A stretch of 7,983 bases of DNA from an uncultured Chitinophagaceae bacterium (GCA_903832075.1 CAILAF010000105.1:1-7983), one strand, 5' to 3'. Positions 1-6,747 are shown, counted from the first letter of the stretch. Made by a program: numbers and translations. Notes: generated by a model from the letters alone, not told the origin.

Positions 1-161
1 ATAATCATTCTTATCATGCCAATTGCGATTATGAAATGGATTATGATAATAATTTGATGAAAATATTTACTGTAAAAAATATTAAAAAAGGAGAGGAGTT
101 ATTTATTAATTATAACGCTTCTCCCGATGATGAAACTCCACTTTGGTTTGATGCGAAATAG
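1..161 (+). CDS. SET-domain protein (lysine methyltransferase family), C-terminal fragment
   Basis: This open frame enters from the left edge (first full codon at 3) and stops at TAG 159-161, leaving 52 residues. Two hallmark SET-domain C-terminal motifs are present in the right order and spacing. The first is NHSYHANC at residues 2-8 of the fragment, matching the NHS-x-x-(P/A)-NC block that forms part of the S-adenosylmethionine site. The second is GEELFINY, matching GEEL-x-(I/x)-(D/N)-Y with the catalytic tyrosine. Between them lies KIFTVKNIKKG, which fits the usual strand leading to (D/N)I-x-KGEE. SET proteins transfer methyl groups from S-adenosylmethionine to protein lysines. Small stand-alone bacterial versions, often about 120-150 aa, are known in Bacteroidota, but their substrates are mostly unknown. 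No post-SET cysteines follow, as expected for a bacterial form. The start and promoter lie outside the window. The family call is firm; the substrate cannot be inferred. Confidence 0.82.
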   Translation, partial: NHSYHANCDYEMDYDNNLMKIFTVKNIKKGEELFINYNASPDDETPLWFDAK

Positions 162-163
162 TA

Positions 164-242
164 ACCCTCAGCCCCTAAATGGCAGTTATTAAACCACCTT
201 ATATAATCTACTAAAAAAATATTCCCCTTTAGGGTATAGGGA
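164..242. repeat. Imperfect intergenic inverted repeat (CCCT...CCCTAAA / TTTAGGG...AGGG)
   Basis: The 82-bp spacer between the convergent SET and TolC-like genes is bracketed by two related G+C-rich blocks in opposite orientation. The left block has CCCT at 165-168 and CCCTAAA at 173-179. The right block has TTTAGGG at 228-234 and AGGG at 238-241. The 7-bp and 4-bp arms pair perfectly and are separated by an asymmetric internal loop (4 versus 3 nt), with about 48 nt between the arms. These blocks stand out from the very AT-rich surroundings. From general familiarity, CCCCTAAA/TTTAGGGG-type blocks recur between genes in many Bacteroidota genomes, so this may be one copy of a dispersed repeat. 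That cannot be tested from one window. It may also act as a 3'-end structure for both genes. Confidence 0.45.
213..242 (-). terminator. Possible weak terminator of the efflux operon
   Basis: Read on the minus strand just after the TolC-like stop codon (244-246), the sequence contains a G+C-rich block in which CCC and GGG can pair around a TAAA loop (232-234 with 225-227). A run of seven T follows (complement of A 213-219). The position and T-run suit an intrinsic terminator, but the local stem is only 3 bp unless the longer-range pairing of the surrounding repeat contributes. The call is therefore tentative. Confidence 0.3.
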
Positions 243-243
243 T

Positions 244-1542
244 TTACCAATACTGGTAACCCATTAATCTTACCAATTCAACTTTGGCTAAACACAATTG
301 ATATTCGTATTGCAATCTGGTTAATAACGCTCTTTGCACATTAGTACTTGCATTGGTAACTTCTAAATTGGTACCAACATCATTTTTATAACGTATGTGC
401 GCTAATGCTTGCGCAGCAAGGGCTTGATCAATTTGTCCTTCTGTATTTTTTATTCTTTCTATATTACTTCTAACATCTGTCAATGCTTGTTGAATATCCT
501 TTTTATAATTATTGTTCAAAGTTTCAACAGCCAATTCATTTTGCTTAACATTATTCTCTGCCAATTTTATTTGTTGTTTTGTTTTGCCTCCATTATAAAT
601 TGGAACAGATAAACTTACACCAGCTAGGTAATTGAATTTTAAATTATTTACATCGGGAACATAACCATTTTTAATTCCTGCACCAGCGTGTAAACCAACA
701 AAAGGTTTGTCGCCTAATTTGGCAATCTCTACATCGCTTTGTGATTGTTTAATTTTATCTTTTGCTAAAATAAAATCTACATTATTTGTTTGAGCTGCAC
801 TTAAGGAGCCATCAATATCTAACAAATTCAAATCAAAATCAAAAGCAGTTCCGCTACTTTGTTTTATACCGCTGGTGTATTCCAATAAATTCAATTGTTT
901 TTGTAAAGCATTTTGTAAATCAACTTTTCTGTTTTGTTCTGCATCAATATTTGATTTAATAGTTAGCAAATCAATCTTTAATGCATCACCATTTTTTAAT
1001 TTTGTTTCAATATCTGTTTTAGTATCATTCAAAAAATTGATTACACTATCCTGAATAGAAATGGCTTTGTGTAAATAAACGATGTTGTAATAAATATTGG
1101 AAACCTGATAGGCTAATTGAGATTTTACATAATCAACATTATGTTTAGCATATTGCAAATCATCTTTTGATTTTTGAATATTGCTTTTTAATCTTCCAAA
1201 ATCAAATAAAGAATAACTGCCGTTAACCGAACCGTTTAAATTGTGAACAGGTGCAAATTGAAAATTTTCCATTGCGCCGCCTGGCCCAAGCGGAAAAGGA
1301 ATTTCAATTTTTGGTTTAACGTAATCATACGCCGCATTTGCTGTAACATCGGGCAGTTTATTCAATTGCGTTAATGTTAGTTTTTGTTCTGCTGTAGTAA
1401 CAGTATTTTCCACTTCTTTTACTTTTGGAAAATATCCAAATGATTGATTAATCAAAGTCTTTAATTCATTATTCGCTTTTACTTGTGCATTCACATCAAC
1501 AGATGCAGTAATAATTAATATGCTGATAAAAATTTTTTTCAT
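244..1542 (-). CDS. TolC-family outer-membrane efflux protein
   Basis: This 432-aa protein is the probable outer-membrane channel of the tripartite pump encoded by this operon. It starts with a Sec signal peptide (positive KK, hydrophobic core at about 4-14, VNAQ ending near residue 20), as expected for a periplasmic/outer-membrane destination. The rest is mostly long Gln/Asn/Lys-rich helices. The internal duplication of the family shows as two beta-strand turns: GSYSLFDFGR at about 108-117 and SLSVPIYNGGK at about 310-320. Each is followed by a long coiled-coil-like helix. The C-terminal stretch from YKNDVG (385-390) through A-x-x-x-L-x-R-LMG is typical of the second OEP repeat. Length is normal for the family (about 420-490 aa). 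It is the last gene of the operon, 45 bp after the transporter, so the pump does not need to borrow an outer-membrane partner. The ATG at 1542 begins directly with the signal peptide, which supports this start. The family call is firm; exact substrates are unknown. Confidence 0.92.
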   Translation of the reverse strand: MKKIFISILIITASVDVNAQVKANNELKTLINQSFGYFPKVKEVENTVTTAEQKLTLTQLNKLPDVTANAAYDYVKPKIEIPFPLGPGGAMENFQFAPVHNLNGSVNGSYSLFDFGRLKSNIQKSKDDLQYAKHNVDYVKSQLAYQVSNIYYNIVYLHKAISIQDSVINFLNDTKTDIETKLKNGDALKIDLLTIKSNIDAEQNRKVDLQNALQKQLNLLEYTSGIKQSSGTAFDFDLNLLDIDGSLSAAQTNNVDFILAKDKIKQSQSDVEIAKLGDKPFVGLHAGAGIKNGYVPDVNNLKFNYLAGVSLSVPIYNGGKTKQQIKLAENNVKQNELAVETLNNNYKKDIQQALTDVRSNIERIKNTEGQIDQALAAQALAHIRYKNDVGTNLEVTNASTNVQRALLTRLQYEYQLCLAKVELVRLMGYQYW

Positions 1543-1587
1543 TGTTATTCCATTTATAGTTAAATGTTCAACTTTATTATTTTATAA

Positions 1588-3171
1588 TTAATGTGCTTCG
1601 GTTGCTGCTTGCATACTTGCTGTAATTTCTGCTGCCGTTTTTTTCTTAACTCTTAAAAAAACAACTAAAGGAATTACTAATACAAAGAAAATTGCGATTA
1701 ATCTAAACGTATCTAAATAACTTAAGTAATAAGCTTGCCTTTCAACCGAACTATTTAAAACAGAATATGCTTTAGTTGTTGCTCCGGCAACATCACCTGT
1801 TCTGCCGATGATATTTTGTGATAACATATTTAATCTCTCTGTTAGTAAAGGAGAACCATTTGGCATTGCACTAACTAAATCACTTCTGTGTTGGGCATAT
1901 CTATTCGCTACATAATTATTAGCCATTGCAATTCCAAATGCACCACCTAATTGTCGAATCATATTATTTAGTGAAATACCTGAAGCATAATCTTTCGGTG
2001 CAAGTCCTGCAACAGCTTGATTAATTAATGGTAATTGACACATTGAAATACCAACAGCTCTTATCAATAAAGGGAAAAAGAAATTCCATTTCCCAACTTC
2101 AGGACTCATACTTGCACTGAGCATACTGTAAATTGCGAATAAGCTGAAACCTACTACTACAAAGGGTATTGGCGACATACCTTTACTCATTGTTCTGCCA
2201 ATTATTGGCATCATGATTACCGCCGCTAATGTTGGAAGCAATAAAGAGTTGCCTGTTTCGAATGCAGTGAATCCTAATACTCTTTGTGCTAATACCGGAT
2301 AAACAAATACTGAAGTAAATAAACCAAAACCTGCTACAAAAGTAAATATAGTAGTGAATGCTAAGTTTCTGTTTCCTAATACTCGCAAATTAACTGCTGG
2401 CGATTTAATACTTAATTCATAAGTAATAAATGCTACCAAACCAACTGCGGCGATAATGGAACATATACGAATGATTTCACTATTAAACCAATCTTCCGAT
2501 TCGCCTCTTTCTAAAACATATTGCAAACATCCAATACCTGCCATTAATAATAATATTCCTGTATAATCTATATGAATATTTTTTTTATTTTTTCCTTCAT
2601 CTTCTTTCTTATCAAGAAAATAAAATGAAAGTAATGTTGCAACAATACCAATTGGAATATTGATCATAAATATTAAAGGCCATGATGCATGATCAATAAT
2701 ATAACCTCCTAATGTTGGTCCAAGTGTTGGTCCTAACACTAATCCCATTCCAAATAAGCCTGCAGCCATTGGTCTGTCTTTCGGTTCAAATGCATCAAAC
2801 AAAATTGCTTGCGAAGTTGATAATAATGCACCACCACCAACACCTTGAATAAATCTCCATATAATGATCTCAACTAAACTTGTTGATTGCGCACACATGT
2901 ATGATGCAATAGTGAAGATGATCATTGATGCGATATAATAATTTTTCCTGCCAAAAAATTCAGCTAAGAAACCGGTGAGCGGGATGATGATAACATTTGC
3001 AATTGCATAAGCAGTTATTACCCAACTAATATCTTCAATGTTTACTCCTAAGCTTCCGCTCATATCGTTTAATGCAACATTCACAATGGAAGTATCAATC
3101 AACTCCATAACTGCTGCAGTAACTGTAGTAATTACAATAATAGCCCTTGCAAAACCTTTAAGTGTAGCCAT
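1588..3171 (-). CDS. EmrB/QacA-type MFS drug:H+ antiporter (DHA2, 14 TM)
   Basis: This 527-aa inner-membrane protein is the probable proton-driven transporter of the operon's efflux pump. Its hydrophobicity pattern and length fit the 14-helix DHA2 family. Recognisable motifs are: LIDTSIVNVAL (24-34, motif D1 at the end of TM1); GFLAEFFGRK (67-76, motif A in the TM2-TM3 loop); WRFIQGVGGG (105-114, motif B with its key Arg106); and GLVLGPTLGPTLGG (143-156, the antiporter motif C). A charged cytoplasmic loop (DKKEDEGKNKK, about 187-197) follows TM6, and the protein ends in a polar tail. The gene lies 13 bp downstream of the membrane fusion protein and 45 bp upstream of the TolC-like gene, so co-transcription and assembly into an EmrAB-TolC-like complex are likely. 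Eight T residues lie between the preceding stop codon and this ATG. No Shine-Dalgarno is evident, which is common in Bacteroidota. Family members export hydrophobic drugs, uncouplers, dyes or bile-type compounds; the actual substrate cannot be read from sequence. Confidence 0.94.
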   Translation of the reverse strand: MATLKGFARAIIVITTVTAAVMELIDTSIVNVALNDMSGSLGVNIEDISWVITAYAIANVIIIPLTGFLAEFFGRKNYYIASMIIFTIASYMCAQSTSLVEIIIWRFIQGVGGGALLSTSQAILFDAFEPKDRPMAAGLFGMGLVLGPTLGPTLGGYIIDHASWPLIFMINIPIGIVATLLSFYFLDKKEDEGKNKKNIHIDYTGILLLMAGIGCLQYVLERGESEDWFNSEIIRICSIIAAVGLVAFITYELSIKSPAVNLRVLGNRNLAFTTIFTFVAGFGLFTSVFVYPVLAQRVLGFTAFETGNSLLLPTLAAVIMMPIIGRTMSKGMSPIPFVVVGFSLFAIYSMLSASMSPEVGKWNFFFPLLIRAVGISMCQLPLINQAVAGLAPKDYASGISLNNMIRQLGGAFGIAMANNYVANRYAQHRSDLVSAMPNGSPLLTERLNMLSQNIIGRTGDVAGATTKAYSVLNSSVERQAYYLSYLDTFRLIAIFFVLVIPLVVFLRVKKKTAAEITASMQAATEAH

Positions 3172-3184
3172 GTTTCAAAAAAAA

Positions 3185-4231
3185 TTATTTATTATCGGCA
3201 ACAATGAATACACTTAATCCGGCGCGTAAAAGATTTCTATATTTTTCAACATCATCAATCCAAATTTTTACAGGAAGACGTTGCGTAACTTTTACAAAAT
3301 TGCCACTTGAATTATCCGGAGGAAGTAATGCAAACTTAGCACCTGTTGCTTCGCTTAAACTTGCAACAGTGCCGGTTAACTTAAGATCGGGATATGCATC
3401 AATTCTTATATCAACTTTTTTTCCGGGCGTTAATGCGTGTAATTGATTTTCTTTGAAGTTGGCTACAATCCAATAAGCAGAATCATTTACAATTGAGAAG
3501 ACAGGTGTGCCGGCTTGCACAAATTGTCCTTCACTTACATTTTTCTTACCAATTTTTCCTGCTTGCGGTGCAAATATTTTTGTATAAGATAATTTTAATT
3601 TTTGCTCCTCAATCTTTGCTTGTTTTACTTGTAATGCTGCTTCTGTTTTTTGTACGGAAGCTTGTAAAATAGCAATCCTACTTTCAGCAGAACTAAGATC
3701 ATTGTTAGAATTATCTAATTGTTTTTGTGCAGTTTCAAATGCATAACGACTATCATCTAATTGTTTTTTTGTTATGGCTTCGCTGGTGTATAGACTTTTA
3801 TCGCGTTGTAAATTTTCTGTTGCTTGTTGCAATTTTACTTTACTCAGATCAATATTTCCTTTATTCACTCTTAATGAAACCAATGCATTATTTAGAGATG
3901 CTTTTGCATTAATAATATCCACTTGCGATTGTCTATAATCAGCATTCATTTCATCTAATTGCGTTTTTAGTTCGGCATCGTCTAATTCCATCACCAATTC
4001 GCCGGCTTTTACACTGTCATAATCTTTAATAGAGATATTTTTTACAAAGCCTGAAACCCTTGGTAATACTGGTGTTATCTGTGCTTCTATTTGTGCATTG
4101 TCGGTGCTTTCATGCGTTAAAGCAAAATTTATTTTTTGATAACCAAAATAACCGCCTATCAGTAGTACTACAATTAGAATAATAAGACGAACGGGAAATT
4201 TTTTCTTTTGCTCAGTTGTTTGCTGTTCCAT
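3185..4231 (-). CDS. EmrA/HlyD-family membrane fusion protein
   Basis: This 348-aa periplasmic adaptor should link the MFS transporter to the TolC-like channel. A short Lys-rich cytoplasmic N terminus is followed by one membrane anchor at about 13-31. The first half of the lipoyl/barrel-sandwich domain follows, with TDNAQIEA at 43-50 and the segment TPVLPRVSGFV onward to about 84. A long helical hairpin at about 86-212 is rich in Gln, Lys, Asp and Ala. The second lipoyl half begins at SYTKIFAPQAGKIG (215-228), and the beta-barrel covers about 252-325. The stretch ATGAKFALLPPDN (295-307), then GNFVKVTQRLPV, is characteristic of the EmrA branch that partners DHA2 transporters rather than RND-pump adaptors. 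The gene begins 9 bp after the TetR-family stop and ends 13 bp before the transporter, so all are read from one message. Length is normal for EmrA-like proteins. The family call is firm. Confidence 0.93.
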   Translation of the reverse strand: MEQQTTEQKKKFPVRLIILIVVLLIGGYFGYQKINFALTHESTDNAQIEAQITPVLPRVSGFVKNISIKDYDSVKAGELVMELDDAELKTQLDEMNADYRQSQVDIINAKASLNNALVSLRVNKGNIDLSKVKLQQATENLQRDKSLYTSEAITKKQLDDSRYAFETAQKQLDNSNNDLSSAESRIAILQASVQKTEAALQVKQAKIEEQKLKLSYTKIFAPQAGKIGKKNVSEGQFVQAGTPVFSIVNDSAYWIVANFKENQLHALTPGKKVDIRIDAYPDLKLTGTVASLSEATGAKFALLPPDNSSGNFVKVTQRLPVKIWIDDVEKYRNLLRAGLSVFIVADNK

Positions 4232-4240
4232 GATGTAGGA

Positions 4241-4861
4241 TTAATGAAGTAATAAATGATCGTGTAATATTTGTTTTAAATGATTGATGATTCTTTTTTT
4301 AAAATGTTCATCAGTATACGGATTGAATTTTTCATCTTTACCAGTTAATATATTGCATAACGATTTTGACATCAACACTTGATTGATAGTTCCAATTAAA
4401 GTAGCAAAAGTTAATTGAGGGTCTACTTTCTTAAATACTTTTTTGCGAATGCCTCTTTCAATAATATGGGTAATATTTTCGGTGTTTTGTTTAAAAATGC
4501 CCATTACTCGTTTATGCATTTCTTCTCTTGGAGAAACCAACATTTCCTGTTGTAATACTTTATGAAATTCGGGATGCGATAAAAATCTTTCTACATAGCC
4601 TTCAACAATCTTATCCATTTTTTCTAACTCGCTCAGTGATTTATCTTTTTCCAATTCCTCAATTTTGCCCCTCATAAAACTCACTTTGTATTCAACCATT
4701 GCCTCAAACAATTTATCCTTACTGCCAAAATAGTAGTTAACCATTGCCAAGTTCACATCGGCTTTAGCGGCTAATTCACGAATGCTGGTTCCTTCGAACC
4801 CCTTTTCTGCAAAGAGTTCTATGGCAACATCAATAATATGTTCTTTTTTGTCAAGGCTCAT
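4241..4861 (-). CDS. TetR/AcrR-family transcriptional repressor of the efflux operon
   Basis: With the ATG at 4861 this is a 206-aa protein. The N-terminal helix-turn-helix domain covers about residues 6-52: IIDVAIELFAEKGFEGTSI, then RELAAKADVNLAMVNYYFGSKDKLF, with the recognition helix at about 36-45 and the family hallmark YYF-x-SK-x-x-LF. The C-terminal helical part (about 60-206) should bind ligand and form dimers. Homologues repress a neighbouring pump gene until a substrate binds. As first gene of the pump operon it most likely controls its own transcription and that of the pump. The frame stays open up to a TTG at 4894, which would add 11 residues. I reject that start because a candidate promoter -7 element (4882-4889) would then lie inside the gene, and because TetR proteins usually begin a few residues before the first helix, as the ATG version does. 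It ends 9 bp before the membrane fusion gene. Its ligand is unknown. Confidence 0.9.
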   Translation of the reverse strand: MSLDKKEHIIDVAIELFAEKGFEGTSIRELAAKADVNLAMVNYYFGSKDKLFEAMVEYKVSFMRGKIEELEKDKSLSELEKMDKIVEGYVERFLSHPEFHKVLQQEMLVSPREEMHKRVMGIFKQNTENITHIIERGIRKKVFKKVDPQLTFATLIGTINQVLMSKSLCNILTGKDEKFNPYTDEHFKKRIINHLKQILHDHLLLH

Positions 4862-4881
4862 AGTTGGTATTAATACAATAG

Positions 4882-4912
4882 CAAAATTAAACAAATGATT
4901 GAATTAAACAAA
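4882..4912 (-). promoter_or_regulatory. Bacteroidota-type promoter of the efflux operon
   Basis: On the minus strand an exact TAnnTTTG -7 element (TAATTTTG, 4889-4882) lies 19 bp downstream of a TTTG -33 element (4912-4909). This matches the consensus and spacing known for the primary sigma factor of Bacteroidota. Transcription would start near 4877, leaving a leader of roughly 15 nt before the ATG at 4861. The -33 element lies inside a palindrome, the presumed operator. No transcript data were available. Confidence 0.6.
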
Positions 4913-4921
4913 CGTTTAATT
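4902..4921. promoter_or_regulatory. Candidate TetR-family operator (20-bp palindrome)
   Basis: Perfect 8-bp arms AATTAAAC (4902-4909) and GTTTAATT (4914-4921) flank a 4-bp centre, AAAC. It also contains the 8-bp palindrome AAACGTTT (4910-4917). Size, symmetry and position suit a TetR-family dimer. The site covers the -33 element of the operon promoter, so bound repressor would block RNA polymerase. The AT-rich background makes chance palindromes more likely, but the arms include C/G positions. Binding by the neighbouring repressor is inferred. Confidence 0.55.
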
Positions 4922-4979
4922 AATTTTTTGACAATTCCGTGATAATACCAATAAGATGGAGATTTGTTTGAAAAATTTT

Positions 4980-5008
4980 AAACCAATATTTAAAATGTAA
5001 ATTGGTTT
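4980..5008. repeat. 8-bp inverted repeat AAACCAAT / ATTGGTTT upstream of the FKBP-fusion gene
   Basis: Perfect arms AAACCAAT (4980-4987) and ATTGGTTT (5001-5008) are separated by 13 bp. The centre falls where the -33 region of the downstream plus-strand promoter would be. This could be a second regulatory site in the divergent spacer, possibly for a different regulator because its arms differ from the 4902-4921 palindrome. A role is inferred from position only. Confidence 0.35.
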
Positions 5009-5017
5009 TGTTTTCTG

Positions 5018-5025
5018 TAAGTTTG
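5018..5025 (+). promoter_or_regulatory. Candidate -7 promoter element for the DUF3472-FKBP gene
   Basis: TAAGTTTG is an exact match to the Bacteroidota -7 consensus TAnnTTTG. Its end lies 20 bp before the ATG at 5046, a spacing similar to that of the opposing pump promoter. There is no good TTTG at -33 (only ATG at 4995-4997), so the promoter may be weak or need an activator. The inverted repeat 4980-5008 overlaps this region. Confidence 0.4.
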
Positions 5026-5045
5026 ATTTTAAGTAAAATCACTTT

Positions 5046-6719
5046 ATGAAAAAATATTTTGTGTTCGTTGTTTGTTTTTTAGTGATTGAAAATTTATTCG
5101 CACAAAAAAGTGTAACTATTCCTGCATATACAGCTTATGCTGTTCCGGCAGAAAATGATGAAGATGATTTATTTAGTAAAAATGATAGCTCATTAATTTG
5201 GAATGATGTGCATCAAAAAGTTGAATTTTATTTTTATGCTAATTCGCCGGGTTATTTCAATATCAATATTCTTGCAAAAAATAAAATCGGTAATAATATT
5301 ATTTTAATAGAAGTAGATAATAAAAAGTTTTCTGTTACTATTCCTCAAAGTAATTCGTATCAATTATGCAAAGGGCCAAAAATATTTAATAACGAACCGC
5401 GTTTTTATAGAATAACACTAACAGCAAAAAATATTTCAAAAAAAATTCTTACCAATATTCTTTCATTACAATTAGTTAGTGATGATGGTAATTTTCAATT
5501 CAATAAAAAATTGCGCCGCAATGCGGCTTCTGTTCATTTAAGATATCCAATCAGCGATAGTAATAAGGTAACTCAGTTTTATAATGAAATTACCGTGCCT
5601 AAAGGGTTTGATCCAATTCATACTTATTACATGGCTTGTGGTTTTGCCAGAGGATATTTTGGAATTCAAGTGAATAGTGAACACGAACGAAGAGTTATTT
5701 TTTCGGTTTGGGATGCTGGCAATGAAGCGGTTGACAGAAGTAAAGTTGCCGATAGTAATAAAGTTCAATTAATGGCAAAAGGTGAAGATGTTATTGCTGA
5801 AGGTTTTGGTAATGAAGGAACAGGCGGTCATAGTCATTGGGTTTATCCATGGAATACAGATAGTACTTATAAGTTTTTAGTTAATGCAATTCCTGATTCA
5901 ATAACTCATACAACTATTTATTCCGGATATATTTATCTGCCTGAATTTCAAAAATGGAAATTGATTGCAAGTTTTAAAGCACCGCGAGATGGGAAATACT
6001 TAAACAGATTATATTCTTTCAGTGAAAATTTTTCCGGTGTAAATGGTCAGCTTATGCGCAAAGCATATTTTGGAAATCAGTGGATACAAACAAGTAATGG
6101 AAAATGGATTGAATTAACTGATGTGCAATTCACTGGAGATGCAACTGCTAAAGCATTTGACAGGATTGATATTGCGGCTGGTGTAGAGAATAATAATTTT
6201 TTTTTATTGAATGGAGGATTTGATAATAATGTAAAAATTGGAAAATTGGGAGAGCAATTCTCCAGATTAGCAAACAAACAAAGACCTGTAATTGATGTTA
6301 CTAAAAACATAGATAGCGTAATTGAATTAAAAAAGGAAATTGCTGAAATATATAAATCTGTTGCTGATAAAAAAATTGATACATCCGGTTCAGTGAATGG
6401 AGTGTATTATCAAATATTGAAAGAAGGCAATGGTGAAAATGTGTTAGTGAATGATACCGTCACTGTTTATTATCGAGGTTCATTATTAAGTGATGGTTCT
6501 ATTTTTGATCAAACAAAAGATGAAAAGCCTGCTACTTTTTCATTAAGCCGTGTGATTAAAGGTTGGCAAATTGGTTTATCTAAATGTAAAGTTGGTGGTA
6601 AAATAAGATTGATTATTCCTTCTGCATTGGCATATTCTATTCGTACCAGAAGTGCAGCCATTCCACCAAACAGTATTTTAGTTTTTGATATTGAAGTATT
6701 GAAAGTCAAACATACTTAA
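5046..6719 (+). CDS. Secreted DUF5077-DUF3472 protein fused to a C-terminal FKBP-type prolyl isomerase
   Basis: This 557-aa protein begins with a Sec signal peptide (MKK, hydrophobic 4-14, ending NLFAQ at 16-20). Three parts follow. Residues about 21-145 resemble DUF5077, a beta-rich N-terminal domain with IPAYTAY near its start. Residues about 165-315 resemble DUF3472, including YYMACGFARGYFGIQVNSE (194-212), SVWDAG (220-225) and GTGGHSHWVYPW (258-269); related sequence continues to about 395 (KAYFGNQW, GKWIELTD). Residues about 450-555 form an FKBP domain. Its usual active-site positions are present: Tyr475 (YYRG), Phe487-Asp488, Phe498, Val503-Ile504, Trp507, Tyr530 and Phe547 within IPPNSILVFDIEVL, so isomerase activity is plausible. 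A Lys/Glu-rich linker (about 420-445) joins the halves. The function of the DUFs is not established. The protein is probably periplasmic or exported; a lipoprotein is unlikely because Cys10 lies inside the hydrophobic core. The fusion could assist folding of, or bind, envelope or extracellular partners (inference). Confidence 0.85.
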   Translation: MKKYFVFVVCFLVIENLFAQKSVTIPAYTAYAVPAENDEDDLFSKNDSSLIWNDVHQKVEFYFYANSPGYFNINILAKNKIGNNIILIEVDNKKFSVTIPQSNSYQLCKGPKIFNNEPRFYRITLTAKNISKKILTNILSLQLVSDDGNFQFNKKLRRNAASVHLRYPISDSNKVTQFYNEITVPKGFDPIHTYYMACGFARGYFGIQVNSEHERRVIFSVWDAGNEAVDRSKVADSNKVQLMAKGEDVIAEGFGNEGTGGHSHWVYPWNTDSTYKFLVNAIPDSITHTTIYSGYIYLPEFQKWKLIASFKAPRDGKYLNRLYSFSENFSGVNGQLMRKAYFGNQWIQTSNGKWIELTDVQFTGDATAKAFDRIDIAAGVENNNFFLLNGGFDNNVKIGKLGEQFSRLANKQRPVIDVTKNIDSVIELKKEIAEIYKSVADKKIDTSGSVNGVYYQILKEGNGENVLVNDTVTVYYRGSLLSDGSIFDQTKDEKPATFSLSRVIKGWQIGLSKCKVGGKIRLIIPSALAYSIRTRSAAIPPNSILVFDIEVLKVKHT

Positions 6720-6747
6720 TGAAAATATTTTACTGATAATAATCATT

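Noticed and set aside
409..612. Open plus-strand frame of 67 codons
   Set aside because: It lies antisense inside the clearly coding TolC-like gene, has no recognisable domain and shows the low-complexity composition expected of a shadow frame.
3177..3184. Run of eight T (minus strand) between the membrane fusion and transporter genes, considered as a terminator or slippage site
   Set aside because: No stable hairpin precedes it, and both flanking reading frames are complete with normal ends. Internal termination or frameshifting has no support.
3204..3446. Open plus-strand frame of 80 codons
   Set aside because: It is antisense to conserved EmrA beta-barrel coding sequence and has no family resemblance. 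The same applies to the frame at 3727-3912.
5046..5105. Possible lipoprotein signal (Cys10) in the DUF3472-FKBP protein
   Set aside because: Cys10 lies in the middle of the hydrophobic core, only seven residues after the positive charges. The later NLFAQ ending fits an ordinary signal peptidase I site.
5538..6709. Three open minus-strand frames (5538-5768, 6077-6310, 6509-6709)
   Set aside because: All lie antisense within the DUF3472-FKBP gene, whose domains are recognisable throughout. They are shadow frames.
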